Source of the DNA: Pseudomonadota bacterium
Lineage (GTDB): Bacteria; Pseudomonadota; Alphaproteobacteria; Rhizobiales; Hyphomicrobiaceae
NCBI GenBank assembly: GCA_023405815.1
Contig: JAEXXM010000043.1
Span: forward strand, 55,614-119,613
Direction of reading: 5' to 3'
DNA length: 64,000 nucleotides
Shown piece after piece: positions 1 through 9,341 of the stretch. Position 1 is the first letter of the stretch. Each line of letters begins with the position of its first letter. The position numbers were made by a program, and so were the translations under genes. The notes under the pieces were generated by a model, which was given only the letters and a program-made list of their open reading frames with translations, did no database searches and was not told the DNA's origin.

Positions 1-710
1 CCGAAGTTGCGCGTGACCTCGGTCAGCTTGTTCGGGCAGGAGATGAGCACGAAGCGGCCGATGTGGTGGGCGTGGTCAATGGGCGGGCCGCCCTCGGCGA
101 CGAGAAGCGCGACGAAGCCGCCGAACGAGTGCGCGACAACGCCATCAATCGGCCCGAAGTGGTCGCACACCGACAGCAGGGCCCGCGCGCAATCCGCTAG
201 GTTGGTGCGCCGACCGGGGCTCAGGCCGTGGGCCGGGAAGTCGAACGCTACGACGCGCAGACCGGAGCGGCGCAGCGGCTCGGTGAAGGCGGTCATGAAC
301 GCTGCCTCGCCGGTCCAGCCATGCACCAGAACGATGGTGCCACGTGCTTCGCCGTCGGGTTCGTAGACATAGCTCTGAATCTCGCCGGCCGGCGTAGCGA
401 TCACTTGCCAGCGGGCATTGCGCAGATGGAATCGCGCCCGGGCGGTGAGGATGTCGTGGTCGGCCGTGCGGTGTTGTGACAGCTCGGGCGTGCAAAAGAT
501 GCGGAAGGCGACATCGCCGGCGAGCGCGGGGGGGAGCTCGTCGAGCATTTCCATCGCCCGGGGGTGCGGACAACGTAGCGCCAAGGTGCGCCTCTCCTGT
601 CTGTCTCGTATCACTGCATACGCGCTGTCGGGTGCGCGGCTGGAAATCTCGGGAGAGGAACCCGTGTCGGCCGCGGCGACCGCAACCAGCGACAAATAGT
701 TCGAAACCAT
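1..710 (-). CDS. alpha/beta hydrolase, 3' end beyond window
   Basis: The reading frame starts at an ATG at 710 and is still open at base 1, giving 236 codons. The translation has the alpha/beta hydrolase order: a strand ending in VLVHGWTGE (oxyanion-hole region), then FDFPAHGLSPG, then the nucleophile elbow AHSFGG with the probable catalytic Ser. The Asp and His of the triad would lie outside the window. The first ~90 residues before the fold are unlike a classical signal peptide. The substrate cannot be predicted; small-molecule esterase or lipase-like activity is the family norm. It diverges from ruvC. Confidence 0.8.
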   Translation of the reverse strand, partial: MVSNYLSLVAVAAADTGSSPEISSRAPDSAYAVIRDRQERRTLALRCPHPRAMEMLDELPPALAGDVAFRIFCTPELSQHRTADHDILTARARFHLRNARWQVIATPAGEIQSYVYEPDGEARGTIVLVHGWTGEAAFMTAFTEPLRRSGLRVVAFDFPAHGLSPGRRTNLADCARALLSVCDHFGPIDGVVAHSFGGFVALLVAEGGPPIDHAHHIGRFVLISCPNKLTEVTRNF

Positions 711-886
711 AAATGTCCCGTGAAGTTACGCCTGTCGATGCAGGCGATCAACGTCGCGGCGCGGGTTAGGGTTGCCTGCGGCTCGACGTCTCGGGACAAG
801 CGCCAACCTCATGATGCCGGCGAATTTTCGGGCGCGGTGCGTTGCGGGCACTGCAGCGAATCGACGGCGTGATATGCGTGCCGGTC

Positions 887-1402
887 ATGGGGAACGGCTT
901 CACACGAATCATCGGCATCGACCCGGGCCTGCGCCGCACGGGCTGGGGCGTCGTCGACAGCGACGGCGTGCGCTTGAGCTACGTGGCGAGCGGGCTCATC
1001 ACCTCGACTGCGGACGTCGATCTCGCCTACCGACTGCGCGAGTTGTTCGAAGGCATCGCCAGCGTCATCGCCTCGTTCAAGCCGCAGGAGGCGGCGGTCG
1101 AGGAGACGTTCGTCAACGACAACGCGCGCTCGACGCTGAAGCTCGGACAGGCGCGCGGCATGGCGCTGCTGGCGCCGGCGATGGGTGGGCTCGTCGTCGC
1201 CGAGTACCCGCCCAACCTCATCAAGAAATCGGTGACGGGCGCAGGACACGCCGAGAAGCGGCAGATCGAGGCGATGATCGGCTTCCTGCTGCCGAAGGCG
1301 CGCATCGAAAGCGCCGACGAGGCGGATGCGCTTGCAATCGCCATCTGCCATGCCAACCATCGGCAGGCGCGGGTGAGGCTGGCGGTCGCCAGCCGGCGGT
1401 AA
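887..1402 (+). CDS. ruvC: RuvC, Holliday junction resolvase
   Basis: Endonuclease that cuts Holliday junctions symmetrically within the RuvABC complex during recombinational repair. The 171-residue product has the usual family length. The acidic catalytic residues are visible: Asp in [11 protein letters not shown], Glu in VEETFVN, and the Asp pair in [13 protein letters not shown]. The ATG at 887 is preferred over upstream TTG 842 because it places GIDPG about eight residues in, as in other RuvCs. ruvA follows after 47 bp, so the two are likely co-transcribed. Confidence 0.95.
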   Translation: MGNGFTRIIGIDPGLRRTGWGVVDSDGVRLSYVASGLITSTADVDLAYRLRELFEGIASVIASFKPQEAAVEETFVNDNARSTLKLGQARGMALLAPAMGGLVVAEYPPNLIKKSVTGAGHAEKRQIEAMIGFLLPKARIESADEADALAIAICHANHRQARVRLAVASRR

Positions 1403-1449
1403 ATCCGACAACATCGCACGCGCACTCCTGCCCGTGACGCGGAGGGACA

Positions 1450-2061
1450 ATGATCGGCAAGCTCAGAGGGAAGGTCGACGCCATCGGCGAGAGCTTCCTG
1501 ATCGTCGACGTCAACGGCGTCGGCTACGAGGTGCAGGCCTCGGCGCGCATGCTGCGCAACCTGAAGCTCGGCGAGGAGGTCTCGCTCACCATCGACACGC
1601 ACGTGCGCGAGGATGCCATCCGGCTGTTCGGCTTCGACAGCGAGGTGGAGCGGTCCTGGTTCCGCACGCTGCAGAACGTGCAGGGTGTCGGCTCCAAGGT
1701 GGCGCTGGGGCTCCTTGGCACGCTATCGCCCCAGGACCTCGCCAACGCCATCGCGCTCGGGGACTGGGCAAGTGTCGAGCAGGCCCCGGGCATCGGCAAG
1801 AAGCTGGCGCAGCGCATCGTGGCCGAATTGAAGGACAAGGCGCCTGCGTTGACGGCGGCGGGGCTCAATGTCCCGGCTGGAGGCGCAGGAACCGCGCAGC
1901 CGCAGGGAAATGCCGCAGCCGAAGCCATGTCGGCGCTTTCCAATCTCGGCTATCAACCGGCACAGGCCTCGGCTGCCATCGCCGCGGCCGTGAAGGAGCT
2001 AGGCGATGGCGCCGACACCGCCAAGCTCATCCGCCGCGGGCTAAAGGAGCTGGCGCGCTGA
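1450..2061 (+). CDS. ruvA: RuvA, Holliday junction branch-migration subunit
   Basis: DNA-binding subunit that holds the four-way junction and loads the RuvB motor. The 203 residues show the three expected parts: an N-terminal OB fold ([21 protein letters not shown]), the double helix-hairpin-helix region ([16 protein letters not shown] and [17 protein letters not shown]), and, after an Ala/Gly-rich linker near residues 140-155, the C-terminal domain ([16 protein letters not shown]) that contacts RuvB. Unusually, ruvB is not next but about 3.6 kb downstream. Confidence 0.96.
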   Translation: MIGKLRGKVDAIGESFLIVDVNGVGYEVQASARMLRNLKLGEEVSLTIDTHVREDAIRLFGFDSEVERSWFRTLQNVQGVGSKVALGLLGTLSPQDLANAIALGDWASVEQAPGIGKKLAQRIVAELKDKAPALTAAGLNVPAGGAGTAQPQGNAAAEAMSALSNLGYQPAQASAAIAAAVKELGDGADTAKLIRRGLKELAR

Positions 2062-2077
2062 CGCCGGAAGGGGACCC

Positions 2078-2488
2078 ATGGTTAGCAACGCTCAACGTGC
2101 GCTGTGGACGTTTCTCATCTACGCGCTGGTCGCGCCGTTCTTCGCGGCTCTCGCGGTGGCCGTTTTTGTCGGCATTGCGCGCGTTTTCTCGCTGCCTAGT
2201 CTCGTTCCCGAGAAAGTTCCCGGGATCGGCGAAGCCGCTCTCGTGGTGTTCGTCTGGTCGGCGCTGCCGGCGGTCCTTACCGCGCTCGTCCTGGCGGTGG
2301 TCGTGTGGCGCACAGGGAGCCTTTCCTGGATCGCTGCGGCGGCCGTCGCGATCATCGCCTTTGCGGGCGCGGCGATGCTGCTGCCGCTCGAATTGCATGA
2401 TGCGCGTCCCTATCTCGCATTTCTCGCCGGCCTCGTATCGATCGCCGTGCGGCAGGTGCTGATCCAGGCCGACTTAGTCAAGGGTTGA
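2078..2488 (+). CDS. four-span membrane protein, unknown function
   Basis: 136 residues with four hydrophobic segments, roughly residues 9-34, 50-75, 82-104 and 110-132, and no catalytic motif I recognise. It starts 16 bp after ruvA, so it is probably read with ruvCA. Position next to ruvA does not by itself imply a repair role; the gene is among the accessory genes that separate ruvA from ruvB. Confidence 0.7.
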   Translation: MVSNAQRALWTFLIYALVAPFFAALAVAVFVGIARVFSLPSLVPEKVPGIGEAALVVFVWSALPAVLTALVLAVVVWRTGSLSWIAAAAVAIIAFAGAAMLLPLELHDARPYLAFLAGLVSIAVRQVLIQADLVKG

Positions 2489-2556
2489 GAACAAGCCACG
2501 CAACCAATCCCGCCGTCCCGGCGTTTTGCTCGCTGGAGGCCGAGGGAGGTGTGGTG

Positions 2557-3036
2557 ATGCGCTGGGTGATGGCAGCTCTTCTCTGGACGTTGGGCGCCGC
2601 GGCTGCCGCCGCGCCGCAGACCGATGTCGGCACGCTAACGTGCACGCTCGAGGACAACGGCAAGACGGACACCAATCCCGATAGCCAATCGAAAGCCATG
2701 CACTGCAGCTTCAAGCCGAATGGCACTGGCCCGGAAGAGGTCTATGTCGGCGAGATCAAGAAGGTCGGAACACAGACCGAGCTGTCAGGCAAGCGCGTGC
2801 TGATCTGGGCTGTCATCGGGCCGACAGATGGCAAGCTGAAACCTGCGGTGCTCGAGCAGACATACGTCGGTGAGGTTATGCCTGGTGCGGCGGGCAAATC
2901 TCAGCCGCCGAAGCTGCTCGTCGGAGAGCGTGACAAGTCCTACGGGCTGCAACCGATCACCGACGATGCGCAGGAGCCGAACGCCAGCAGCAGCGTGACG
3001 GTGGTCGAGCTGCGCATCAAATCGACGCCGACCTGA
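2557..3036 (+). CDS. DUF992-family secreted protein
   Basis: 159 residues with a signal peptide (MRWVMAALLWTLGAAAAAA). The mature part matches the DUF992 pattern known from alphaproteobacteria: VGTLTCTL near the N-terminus, then YVGEIKKVG, a WAV(I/F)GPT segment and LVGERDKSYGLQPI near the end. The two Cys in LTC and MHC probably form a disulfide. Function is unknown; the protein is expected in the periplasm. ATG 2557 is chosen because GGGAGGT lies 7 bp upstream, rather than an earlier ATG at 2485 that would put the signal peptide 24 residues inside. Confidence 0.75.
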   Translation: MRWVMAALLWTLGAAAAAAPQTDVGTLTCTLEDNGKTDTNPDSQSKAMHCSFKPNGTGPEEVYVGEIKKVGTQTELSGKRVLIWAVIGPTDGKLKPAVLEQTYVGEVMPGAAGKSQPPKLLVGERDKSYGLQPITDDAQEPNASSSVTVVELRIKSTPT

Positions 3037-3053
3037 CTGATAGCCAAAAGAAC

Positions 3054-4304
3054 TCACGCGCCGTCGGCGAGCACGGCGATGGCGCGGTCGAGCTGGGGAT
3101 CCTTGCCGGCGGCATAGCGCACGTCAAACGGCACCTCGATCGTCGGGTCAACGCCCTTGCCCTCGATGCGCTCTCCATCGACAGCCGCGTCCTCGACGGC
3201 GAGGATCAGCAGACTGCCATCCGACAGCAGGAACGCCGTGCCGGCAAGAAGGGCTCCGGCAGTGCGCTCACCGACGACCTGTCCAAAGCCGTTCTTCTTG
3301 AACCCATAGGCCAGCACCTCCTTGCCGGATCGCGTGCCGCCATTGACGAGCATGGCGACCGGTTTGCCCCAGCGATAGCCGACAAGATTGGTCGTGCCAT
3401 TGCGCCCGGTGAGCGCCAGTGTCGGTCCATAGGTATTGAAGACGCTCAGATAGCGGGGATGCGCGCCGCCCCAGCCATCGCGCAGATCCCAGATGAGGGC
3501 GTCGGCGTCCTTGAGCTTGCCTTCGCTCAGCACTTCCTCGAGCTGCTGCTGATACTCGCTGCCGGCGTAGGAGTAGACGCGCACGTAGCCGATCCGCTTG
3601 CCGTTCACCTCGATGATGCGGGCACTGTCGCGCAGCGCCGCCTCGAAGGTCTCACCGGGATCGATCCATTGCGGCTCTACGGCGATCTTCTTGTTGGTGG
3701 CGCCCTCATGGCTGCGCACGCTCAGCGTTACCTTCTCGCCGATCTTGCCGCGGAACGAGTCGATCTGCTGAAACGGCTTGCCATCGGCGGAGATGATCTC
3801 GTCGCCTGCCTGAACCCCGGAACGGGCCGCAGGCAGATTCGGGAACACCGCGGTAACGAAGGTCTTGCCGCCGATGTTGCGCGTGAACATGCCGATCCCG
3901 GGATAGCGGACCTTGCCGCCGGAGAAGTGCTTCGGGATATCGCGGCGCAGCGGGTAAGAGAAGATATCGACGAGCTCGTAATACGCCGTCTCGTCCTTCG
4001 TGTAGTGGTGCGTGTGCGAGACGCCGAGCTCGCCCAGCAGATCGTTGATCGCTGCGGAGCGCTGCGCGTCCGATTTCGCGTTGACGTAGGCGGCGCGGTG
4101 CTTGTCACCCAGTGCCTGCCAGTCGAGGCCCTTGATCTTGGGGTCGTAGAACTTGTCGCGCACCAGGCGCCAGACTTCCTCGTAGACCGCGGTGCTCTCG
4201 CCGCGCTTGGGCTCGTAGGCGCGTGCCTCTGCGATGAGCGAGGGTAACGCCTGAGCGCCGGCCACGGCGACGGCGAGTGCTCCGGAACGGACGAAAGCGC
4301 GCAT
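3054..4304 (-). CDS. S41-family (C-terminal-processing-like) serine peptidase
   Basis: 416 residues with a Sec-type signal peptide ending near residue 29. A PDZ-like region spans about residues 140-200 (LPAARSGVQAGDEIISADGKP) and the S41 catalytic core follows, with the nucleophile in NGGTRSGKE and a Lys some 10 residues later (AYGFKK), the Ser-Lys dyad arrangement of CtpA/tail-specific proteases. It is expected to cleave proteins in the periplasm. The start is supported by a GAGGAGAGGA ribosome site. It converges on the DUF992 gene with only 17 bp between stops. Confidence 0.85.
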   Translation of the reverse strand: MRAFVRSGALAVAVAGAQALPSLIAEARAYEPKRGESTAVYEEVWRLVRDKFYDPKIKGLDWQALGDKHRAAYVNAKSDAQRSAAINDLLGELGVSHTHHYTKDETAYYELVDIFSYPLRRDIPKHFSGGKVRYPGIGMFTRNIGGKTFVTAVFPNLPAARSGVQAGDEIISADGKPFQQIDSFRGKIGEKVTLSVRSHEGATNKKIAVEPQWIDPGETFEAALRDSARIIEVNGKRIGYVRVYSYAGSEYQQQLEEVLSEGKLKDADALIWDLRDGWGGAHPRYLSVFNTYGPTLALTGRNGTTNLVGYRWGKPVAMLVNGGTRSGKEVLAYGFKKNGFGQVVGERTAGALLAGTAFLLSDGSLLILAVEDAAVDGERIEGKGVDPTIEVPFDVRYAAGKDPQLDRAIAVLADGA

Positions 4305-4404
4305 ATCCTCTCCTCACGCTGGCAATCGGATGCCTGCAATGTAGGCACTCAATCCGTCGATGTGAGGACGATAGCGCCACCAGGCGGCGGGCGGCCCTTA
4401 CAAA

Positions 4405-4800
4405 TCAGCAATCTTTGAACATCGAGGTCACGCACAGCCACGTGTCATGCACGTTGCGGCGAGCGATTTCCAAGGCGCCGACCTCGTAGGTGGATTCGCC
4501 TGTGGCGGCGAGGGCGCGCTGGTAGTCGGTCACGGTGACGGTGCGTTGCGGGCCGACGCAACCGCCTTCGGGAACGGGCACGGCCTTGCACTTCTTGTGC
4601 GGGCCCCTGTTGGCGAGCACCTTGGAGCAGATCTCCTGCTCGATATCGCCGCCGAGCGCGTATTTGTTGGACGGCTGCTCCACCGAGCAGCGGTAGCTCG
4701 CGGCAGGCTCCTCACAGGCGAGGCAAAGCTCCTCAGCGCCCGCGGCGAAGGCAATCGCCGAACATGCGGCGGCAAACGCGAATACAAACGCTCTCTGCAT
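4405..4800 (-). CDS. small secreted cysteine-rich protein
   Basis: 131 residues. A signal peptide (MQRAFVFAFAAACSAIAFAAGA) precedes a mature region with eight Cys (CLACEEP, YRCS, EICSK, KKCKA, GGCVG, WLC, KDC), enough for several disulfides. I do not recognise the family. It lies upstream of the S41 peptidase on the same strand with about 100 bp between them, so co-expression is possible but not shown. Confidence 0.65.
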   Translation of the reverse strand: MQRAFVFAFAAACSAIAFAAGAEELCLACEEPAASYRCSVEQPSNKYALGGDIEQEICSKVLANRGPHKKCKAVPVPEGGCVGPQRTVTVTDYQRALAATGESTYEVGALEIARRNVHDTWLCVTSMFKDC

Positions 4801-4972
4801 ACAGACCTTCCCGGGAAGGCGTGCAACACGCGTCCCGGGCCCCTTTTTGTGTCACGCTAGCCTTTTCGAGTAAGCCTGTGAAGTGCCGAGGTTTTGACGC
4901 CGATCATTACGGCGACGCAACATTTCGCGAGCGCGACTTGACGATGGCAGCGAAGCAGCTCACCCAGCTGTT

Positions 4973-5587
4973 ATGAGCAGCGCGAGCCCAATCGACCGCA
5001 CCTTCAGCTCGGAACGGCTGGCCATCTTCACTGACGGCGTCATGGCGGTCGCCATCACGGTTCTGGTGCTCGACCTCAAGATTCCCGAGGGACTCTCACC
5101 CGATGCCCTGAATGCAGCCTTGGACGGCCTTTGGCACAGCTTCCTCTGCTACGTGTTGAGCTTCGTCGTCATCGGGGTGCTGTGGATCGCGCACCACGGC
5201 CAGTTCGCGCACATCAAGCGGGCAGATGCTCTGCTGATGTGGCTCAACCTGCTGTTCCTGATGGCGGTGGCGCTGATCCCGTTCGTCACCAGCCTGATGA
5301 GCGACTACGGTGGCGCGCGCTCAACGGCGCTCTATGCCCTGGTTCTCACGGCGAGCTGCCTATTGCTCGCAGCTGAGTGGTGGTATGCGGGGCGCAACAG
5401 CAAGCTGATGGCAGAGAACGTACCAGCGGAACTGCGCCGGGCCGGCGTGCTGACGCCGCTGCTGGTTGCAGCCGTGTTCATGGCCTCGATAGGGGTCGCG
5501 TACCTGTGGGGATCGACTACCGCCCAGTGGAGCTGGCTGCTCGCGGCCGTCGCGGGTCCGATTGCCGGGCGCATATCCCGCGTCTGA
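4973..5587 (+). CDS. TMEM175/DUF1211-type membrane channel protein
   Basis: 204 residues. The N-terminal signature [21 protein letters not shown] matches the DUF1211 (TMEM175) pattern R-x3-F-(S/T)-D-G-V-x-A-I-(A/S)-x-T, whose Phe-Ser/Thr-Asp lines the pore in characterised bacterial potassium channels. Six hydrophobic segments are visible. By family it is a tetrameric potassium-permeable channel in the inner membrane. It ends 49 bp before ruvB. Confidence 0.85.
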   Translation: MSSASPIDRTFSSERLAIFTDGVMAVAITVLVLDLKIPEGLSPDALNAALDGLWHSFLCYVLSFVVIGVLWIAHHGQFAHIKRADALLMWLNLLFLMAVALIPFVTSLMSDYGGARSTALYALVLTASCLLLAAEWWYAGRNSKLMAENVPAELRRAGVLTPLLVAAVFMASIGVAYLWGSTTAQWSWLLAAVAGPIAGRISRV

Positions 5588-5636
5588 TTGGAGTGCGTGC
5601 CTTGACGCGCGTCGCAAAGCAGGTCAGGAACAAACC

Positions 5637-6716
5637 ATGACCGATCGGCTCGTCACCGGCTCGAGGCGCGATAGCGATGCCACAGAGGCTTCGCTGCGCC
5701 CGCAATCGCTTTCCGAGTTCATCGGCCAGGAGCAGGCTCGCGCCAATCTCAGCGTCTTCATCAGGGCGGCTCGCGAGCGAGGCGAGGCGCTGGATCACGT
5801 GCTGTTCGCCGGGCCTCCCGGTCTCGGCAAGACGACGCTGGCGCAGATCATGGCGAAGGAGCTGGGCGTCGGGTTTCGCGCCACGTCCGGGCCCGTCATC
5901 GCCAAGGCGGGCGATCTTGCGGCGTTGCTGACGAACCTCGAGGACCGCGACGTCCTTTTCATCGACGAGATCCACCGCCTCAGCCCGGCGGTGGAGGAGA
6001 TCCTCTATCCGGCGCTCGAGGACTTTCAGCTCGACCTCATCATCGGCGAAGGTCCGGCGGCGCGCTCGGTGCGCATCGACCTCGCCAAGTTCACGCTGGT
6101 CGGCGCCACGACGCGCCTCGGCCTCTTGACCACGCCGCTGCGCGACCGGTTCGGCATTCCCGTGCGTCTAAATTTCTACACCATCGATGAGCTTGAGCGC
6201 GTCGTCACGCGTGGCGCGCGCGTGCTCGGGGCGTCGATCGGCTCGGATGGGGCACGGGAGATTGCGCGGCGCGCGCGTGGCACGCCGCGCATTGCGGGGC
6301 GCCTCTTGCGCCGTGTGCGCGACTTTGCGTCAGTCGCCAGCGCCGCGATCATCGATGCGAGCCTGGCCGACAAGGCGCTCACCGCGCTCGAGGTCGATGC
6401 CGAGGGGCTCGATGCGCTCGACCGCCGCTATCTCGCCTGCATCGCCAAGACGCATGACGGCGGCCCTGTCGGCATCGAGACGATCGCCGCTGCGCTGTCG
6501 GAGCCGCGCGACGCGCTGGAGGAAATCGTCGAGCCCTACCTGCTGCAGCAGGGCTTCATCAGCCGCACGCCGCGGGGGCGCATCACCACCCTCAAGGCCT
6601 ACAAGCACCTCGGCATGTCGGGGCCGCAACGGCTGTCGACCCCCCAGGGCGCGCTGTTCGATGTCCTGGAGGAGGACACGGTCAGCGATCCCGAGGATCA
6701 AGCTGGGACAGGCTAG
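5637..6716 (+). CDS. ruvB: RuvB, Holliday junction branch-migration ATPase
   Basis: Hexameric AAA+ motor that pumps DNA through the RuvA-bound junction. The 359 residues show Walker A (GPPGLGKTT), Walker B (FIDEIHRL), sensor 1 (VGATTRLG), the arginine-finger region (PLRDRFG) and the C-terminal winged helix ([11 protein letters not shown]). The ATG at 5637 gives [10 protein letters not shown], the usual short N-terminus; an upstream in-frame start at 5562 would overlap the preceding gene. ruvA is 3.6 kb upstream. Confidence 0.96.
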   Translation: MTDRLVTGSRRDSDATEASLRPQSLSEFIGQEQARANLSVFIRAARERGEALDHVLFAGPPGLGKTTLAQIMAKELGVGFRATSGPVIAKAGDLAALLTNLEDRDVLFIDEIHRLSPAVEEILYPALEDFQLDLIIGEGPAARSVRIDLAKFTLVGATTRLGLLTTPLRDRFGIPVRLNFYTIDELERVVTRGARVLGASIGSDGAREIARRARGTPRIAGRLLRRVRDFASVASAAIIDASLADKALTALEVDAEGLDALDRRYLACIAKTHDGGPVGIETIAAALSEPRDALEEIVEPYLLQQGFISRTPRGRITTLKAYKHLGMSGPQRLSTPQGALFDVLEEDTVSDPEDQAGTG

Positions 6717-6814
6717 GCCCCGAAGGCCCGGATTCTTTGACGCAGGCGGCGCCAATTTTTGGCACATCTCTTGCGGCAGTTTGGGCGCATATCCTTACCC
6801 CAGGGCCCTTCCCG

Positions 6815-7720
6815 GTGATCACCCGCAGACAACTCCTTCAAGGCGCCGGTGCCATGACCTTCGGCAGCATCGCTCTCGGCGGCTATGCGTTCGCCGAGCC
6901 CTTCGGCACGTCGGTGACGACCTATCGGCTCACACCGCCGCGATGGCCGCAGGGGCTGTCGCTCAAGCTGGCGGTAATCGCCGACCTGCATGCCTGCCGA
7001 CCGTGGATGGATGTCGATCGCATTGAGGGCATCGTTGCCAACGTCAATGCAATGAAGGCCGACTGCGTGCTTTTGCTGGGCGACTACGTCGCCGGCATGC
7101 GCCTGTCGCGCTATGCCGCTCCGGTGGCGCACCGTGATTGGGCCGGCGCACTCGGCCAACTCAAGGCGCCGCTCGGCGTTCATGCCGTGCTCGGCAACCA
7201 CGATTGGTGGGAGGACCCCAAGGTGCAGGAGCGCCGTGCCGGGCCGACGCGCTCAGGACTCGCGCTGCAGCATGCGGGGATCATGCTGCACGAGAACACC
7301 TGCATTAGACTCGAGAAGGACGGTCAGCCGTTCTGGCTTGCCGGGCTCGGCGACCAGTGGGCGTTCTACAGGTCGAGGCGCCCGCGCCGCCGGATTTATG
7401 ATGGCCTCGACGATCTTGCCGGCACGCTGGCAATGGTGACCGACGATGCGCCGGTGGTGCTGATGGCGCACGAGCCGGATATCTTCGCGAGGGTTCCCGA
7501 TCGCGTCGCGCTCACCGTGTCGGGACACACGCACGGCGGTCAGGTGCGCATCCTCGGCTACGCCCCCGTGGTTCCGTCGCGCTACGGCTCGCGCTACGTC
7601 TACGGTCATGTCATCGAGGAGGGGCGTAACCTGATCGTCTCCGGCGGCCTCGGCTGCAGCGGCCTGCCGGTGCGTTTTGGCTCGCCGCCCGAGATCGTGA
7701 TGATCGAACTCGGCGCGTGA
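6815..7720 (+). CDS. exported metallophosphoesterase, YkuE/YaeI-like
   Basis: Calcineurin-like phosphoesterase. Metal-binding motifs in order: ADLHA (D-x-H), LLGDYV, GNHDWW, MAHEPD and SGHTHGG. The first residues from GTG 6815 read VITRRQLLQGAG followed by a hydrophobic stretch, a twin-arginine signal, so a periplasmic enzyme is likely. A TTG at 6737 and an ATG at 6854 are alternative starts; the latter would remove the arginine pair. Relatives of this length act on lipid or cell-wall phosphoesters (for example UDP-diacylglucosamine hydrolysis by YaeI), but the substrate is not shown by sequence. Confidence 0.8.
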   Translation: MITRRQLLQGAGAMTFGSIALGGYAFAEPFGTSVTTYRLTPPRWPQGLSLKLAVIADLHACRPWMDVDRIEGIVANVNAMKADCVLLLGDYVAGMRLSRYAAPVAHRDWAGALGQLKAPLGVHAVLGNHDWWEDPKVQERRAGPTRSGLALQHAGIMLHENTCIRLEKDGQPFWLAGLGDQWAFYRSRRPRRRIYDGLDDLAGTLAMVTDDAPVVLMAHEPDIFARVPDRVALTVSGHTHGGQVRILGYAPVVPSRYGSRYVYGHVIEEGRNLIVSGGLGCSGLPVRFGSPPEIVMIELGA

Positions 7721-7766
7721 CGAAAGCGCACGTGACAATGCCGATGCGATCGGCTCTCTTCGCGCC

Positions 7767-8249
7767 ATGAACAACACACCTGACGGCACGGAACGCAGCT
7801 GGCCCGACCTCGCAGGGCGCCTTATCGAAGCCGACGGCGCGCGCGCGCATGCGCTGCCGATCCGCGTCTACTTCGAGGACACCGATTTCTCCGGCCTCGT
7901 CTATCATGCGAGCTATGTGCGCTGGTGCGAGCGCGGGCGATCAGATTTCCTGCGCCTGCTCGGTGGCGATCACCGTAAGCTGATCGATGGCACGGGCGGC
8001 AGCGAGCCTGCAGCTTTTGTCGTGCGGCGCATGACGTTCGACTTCCTGAAGCCGGCGCGCATCGACGAATTGCTCGAGGTCATCACGCGCGTGAAGGCTG
8101 TTGGTGCCGCCAGCCTGACGCTGATGCAAAGCGTGAAGCGCGACAGCGTCACCCTCGTCGAGGCGGAGGTGACAGTCGTGCTCATCTCGGTGTCGGGCAA
8201 GCCACTGAGGATCTCAGGCGTGCTTCGAGAATCGTTCGAGGCCCACTGA
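7767..8249 (+). CDS. ybgC: YbgC-type acyl-CoA thioesterase, Tol-Pal associated
   Basis: 160-residue hot-dog-fold thioesterase. The catalytic signature YFEDTDFSGLVYHASYVRW contains the conserved Asp, and RWCERGRSDFLR follows as in YbgC. The family hydrolyses short- and long-chain acyl-CoA and accompanies tol-pal genes in most Gram-negative genomes. Here 3.7 kb of other genes separate it from tolQ. The N-terminus is about 25 residues longer than the E. coli protein. Confidence 0.9.
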   Translation: MNNTPDGTERSWPDLAGRLIEADGARAHALPIRVYFEDTDFSGLVYHASYVRWCERGRSDFLRLLGGDHRKLIDGTGGSEPAAFVVRRMTFDFLKPARIDELLEVITRVKAVGAASLTLMQSVKRDSVTLVEAEVTVVLISVSGKPLRISGVLRESFEAH

Positions 8250-8416
8250 CGGGGGGCGCCGTGAAGCCCCGGAAAACCTACCTGCTCCAGCACAGAAGTG
8301 CAAAAAACGCTTGATTTTGGCCGTTATCCCGCATATTCGCGCTCGGCCGACGGCACATTGTGCGTGCAATTCGCGTAGTATCCTCCGGCTGAACGATTCT
8401 CTCAAGGAACCAACCG

Positions 8417-8719
8417 ATGGCTGAAAAACCCGCTCCGAAGCAAAACACGATCACGCTCCGTCAGATCGGTGCGTCACTCTCGGAAGCGCATGACCTTCCC
8501 AAGAAGCAGACGGCCGCCGTGCTCGAGGATCTGGTGATTTTGATCACGAAGCACCTCAAGAAGGGCGACAAGATCCGCATCGGCGGTCTCGGCGTGCTGC
8601 AGGTGCGCAAGCGCCCCGCGCGCATGGGCCGCAACCCGGCGACGGGCGAAACCATCAAGATCAAGGCGTCGAAGAAGGTTGCCTTCCGCGCCGCCAAGGA
8701 GCTCAAGGAATCCATCTGA
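8417..8719 (+). CDS. HU-family DNA-binding protein
   Basis: 100 residues of the HU/IHF fold: helical N-terminal dimerisation half (LRQIGASLSEAHDLPKKQ), then the beta-arm region with IRIGGLGVLQVRKRPARMGRNPATGE, whose RNPATGE is the DNA-intercalating tip motif, and a KASKKVAFRAAKELK tail. It binds and bends DNA non-specifically. The helical half diverges from canonical HupB, so it is a paralogue rather than clearly the main HU. An intrinsic terminator follows at 8758. Confidence 0.9.
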   Translation: MAEKPAPKQNTITLRQIGASLSEAHDLPKKQTAAVLEDLVILITKHLKKGDKIRIGGLGVLQVRKRPARMGRNPATGETIKIKASKKVAFRAAKELKESI

Positions 8720-8757
8720 GCCCGGGCTCAAGATCAGGATTTTGAAGGCACGTCGAA

Positions 8758-8788
8758 CGCGCCGGTGCATGTCACCGGCGCGTTTTTT
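8758..8788 (+). terminator. intrinsic terminator of the HU gene
   Basis: Perfect 10-bp stem cgcgccggtg / caccggcgcg with a 5-nt loop, followed by six T. It lies 38 bp after the HU stop codon. Confidence 0.9.
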
Positions 8789-8900
8789 CTGCCGTTGGGG
8801 CGTCGCCGATGGCGGGGCGGAGAACCAAACTGTTGCCATCTGGCGGCCATAAGCTGCGAATCGGCTACCTTTGGACCCTGAGCAATTTGAGGGAGGTGAC

Positions 8901-9185
8901 ATGTCCGTAAAGACAATCCTCGTCGTGCCCGGCAAGAAGCTCACCGTGCCGCGCGTCCTGAAGCGGAGCCTGCAAATCGCTGCGGCCGTCGCGCTCACGG
9001 CCGGTGTCGCCCTTGCGATTCTGATCGGCAATGGCCTTCTCGTGCCGCGCGGCCACCTGCTGCAGGGTTGGGACGTGTGGGTGACTTTCATAAACCGCAC
9101 GGACATCCTCGCCACCATGGTGCTCACGGCGCTGGTGACGGTCCTGTTCGTCTATTGGCAGCGGGATCACGAGCGCGGGAAATAG
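8901..9185 (+). CDS. two-span membrane protein, unknown function
   Basis: 94 residues. ATG 8901 follows GGGAGGTGAC closely, which decides the start over 8871. The N-terminal 25 residues are basic (KKLTVPRVLKRS); hydrophobic segments follow at about 26-45 and 66-85, and the C-terminus is charged (WQRDHERGK). I do not recognise the family. Confidence 0.65.
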   Translation: MSVKTILVVPGKKLTVPRVLKRSLQIAAAVALTAGVALAILIGNGLLVPRGHLLQGWDVWVTFINRTDILATMVLTALVTVLFVYWQRDHERGK

Positions 9186-9341
9186 GCGCATTCGCGCCTG
9201 ACCTGGCGGTCGGAATTTTCAGCCGGGCTGCAAAACAAAAGCGCCTGCGAAACGGCGGGCGAAAACGAGCGGAGCTGACAATACAAGGGAGGACGCGGCG
9301 TGGCCGCATCCTCCACTTGGTAGCAGGTTCTGCGGAACCGC

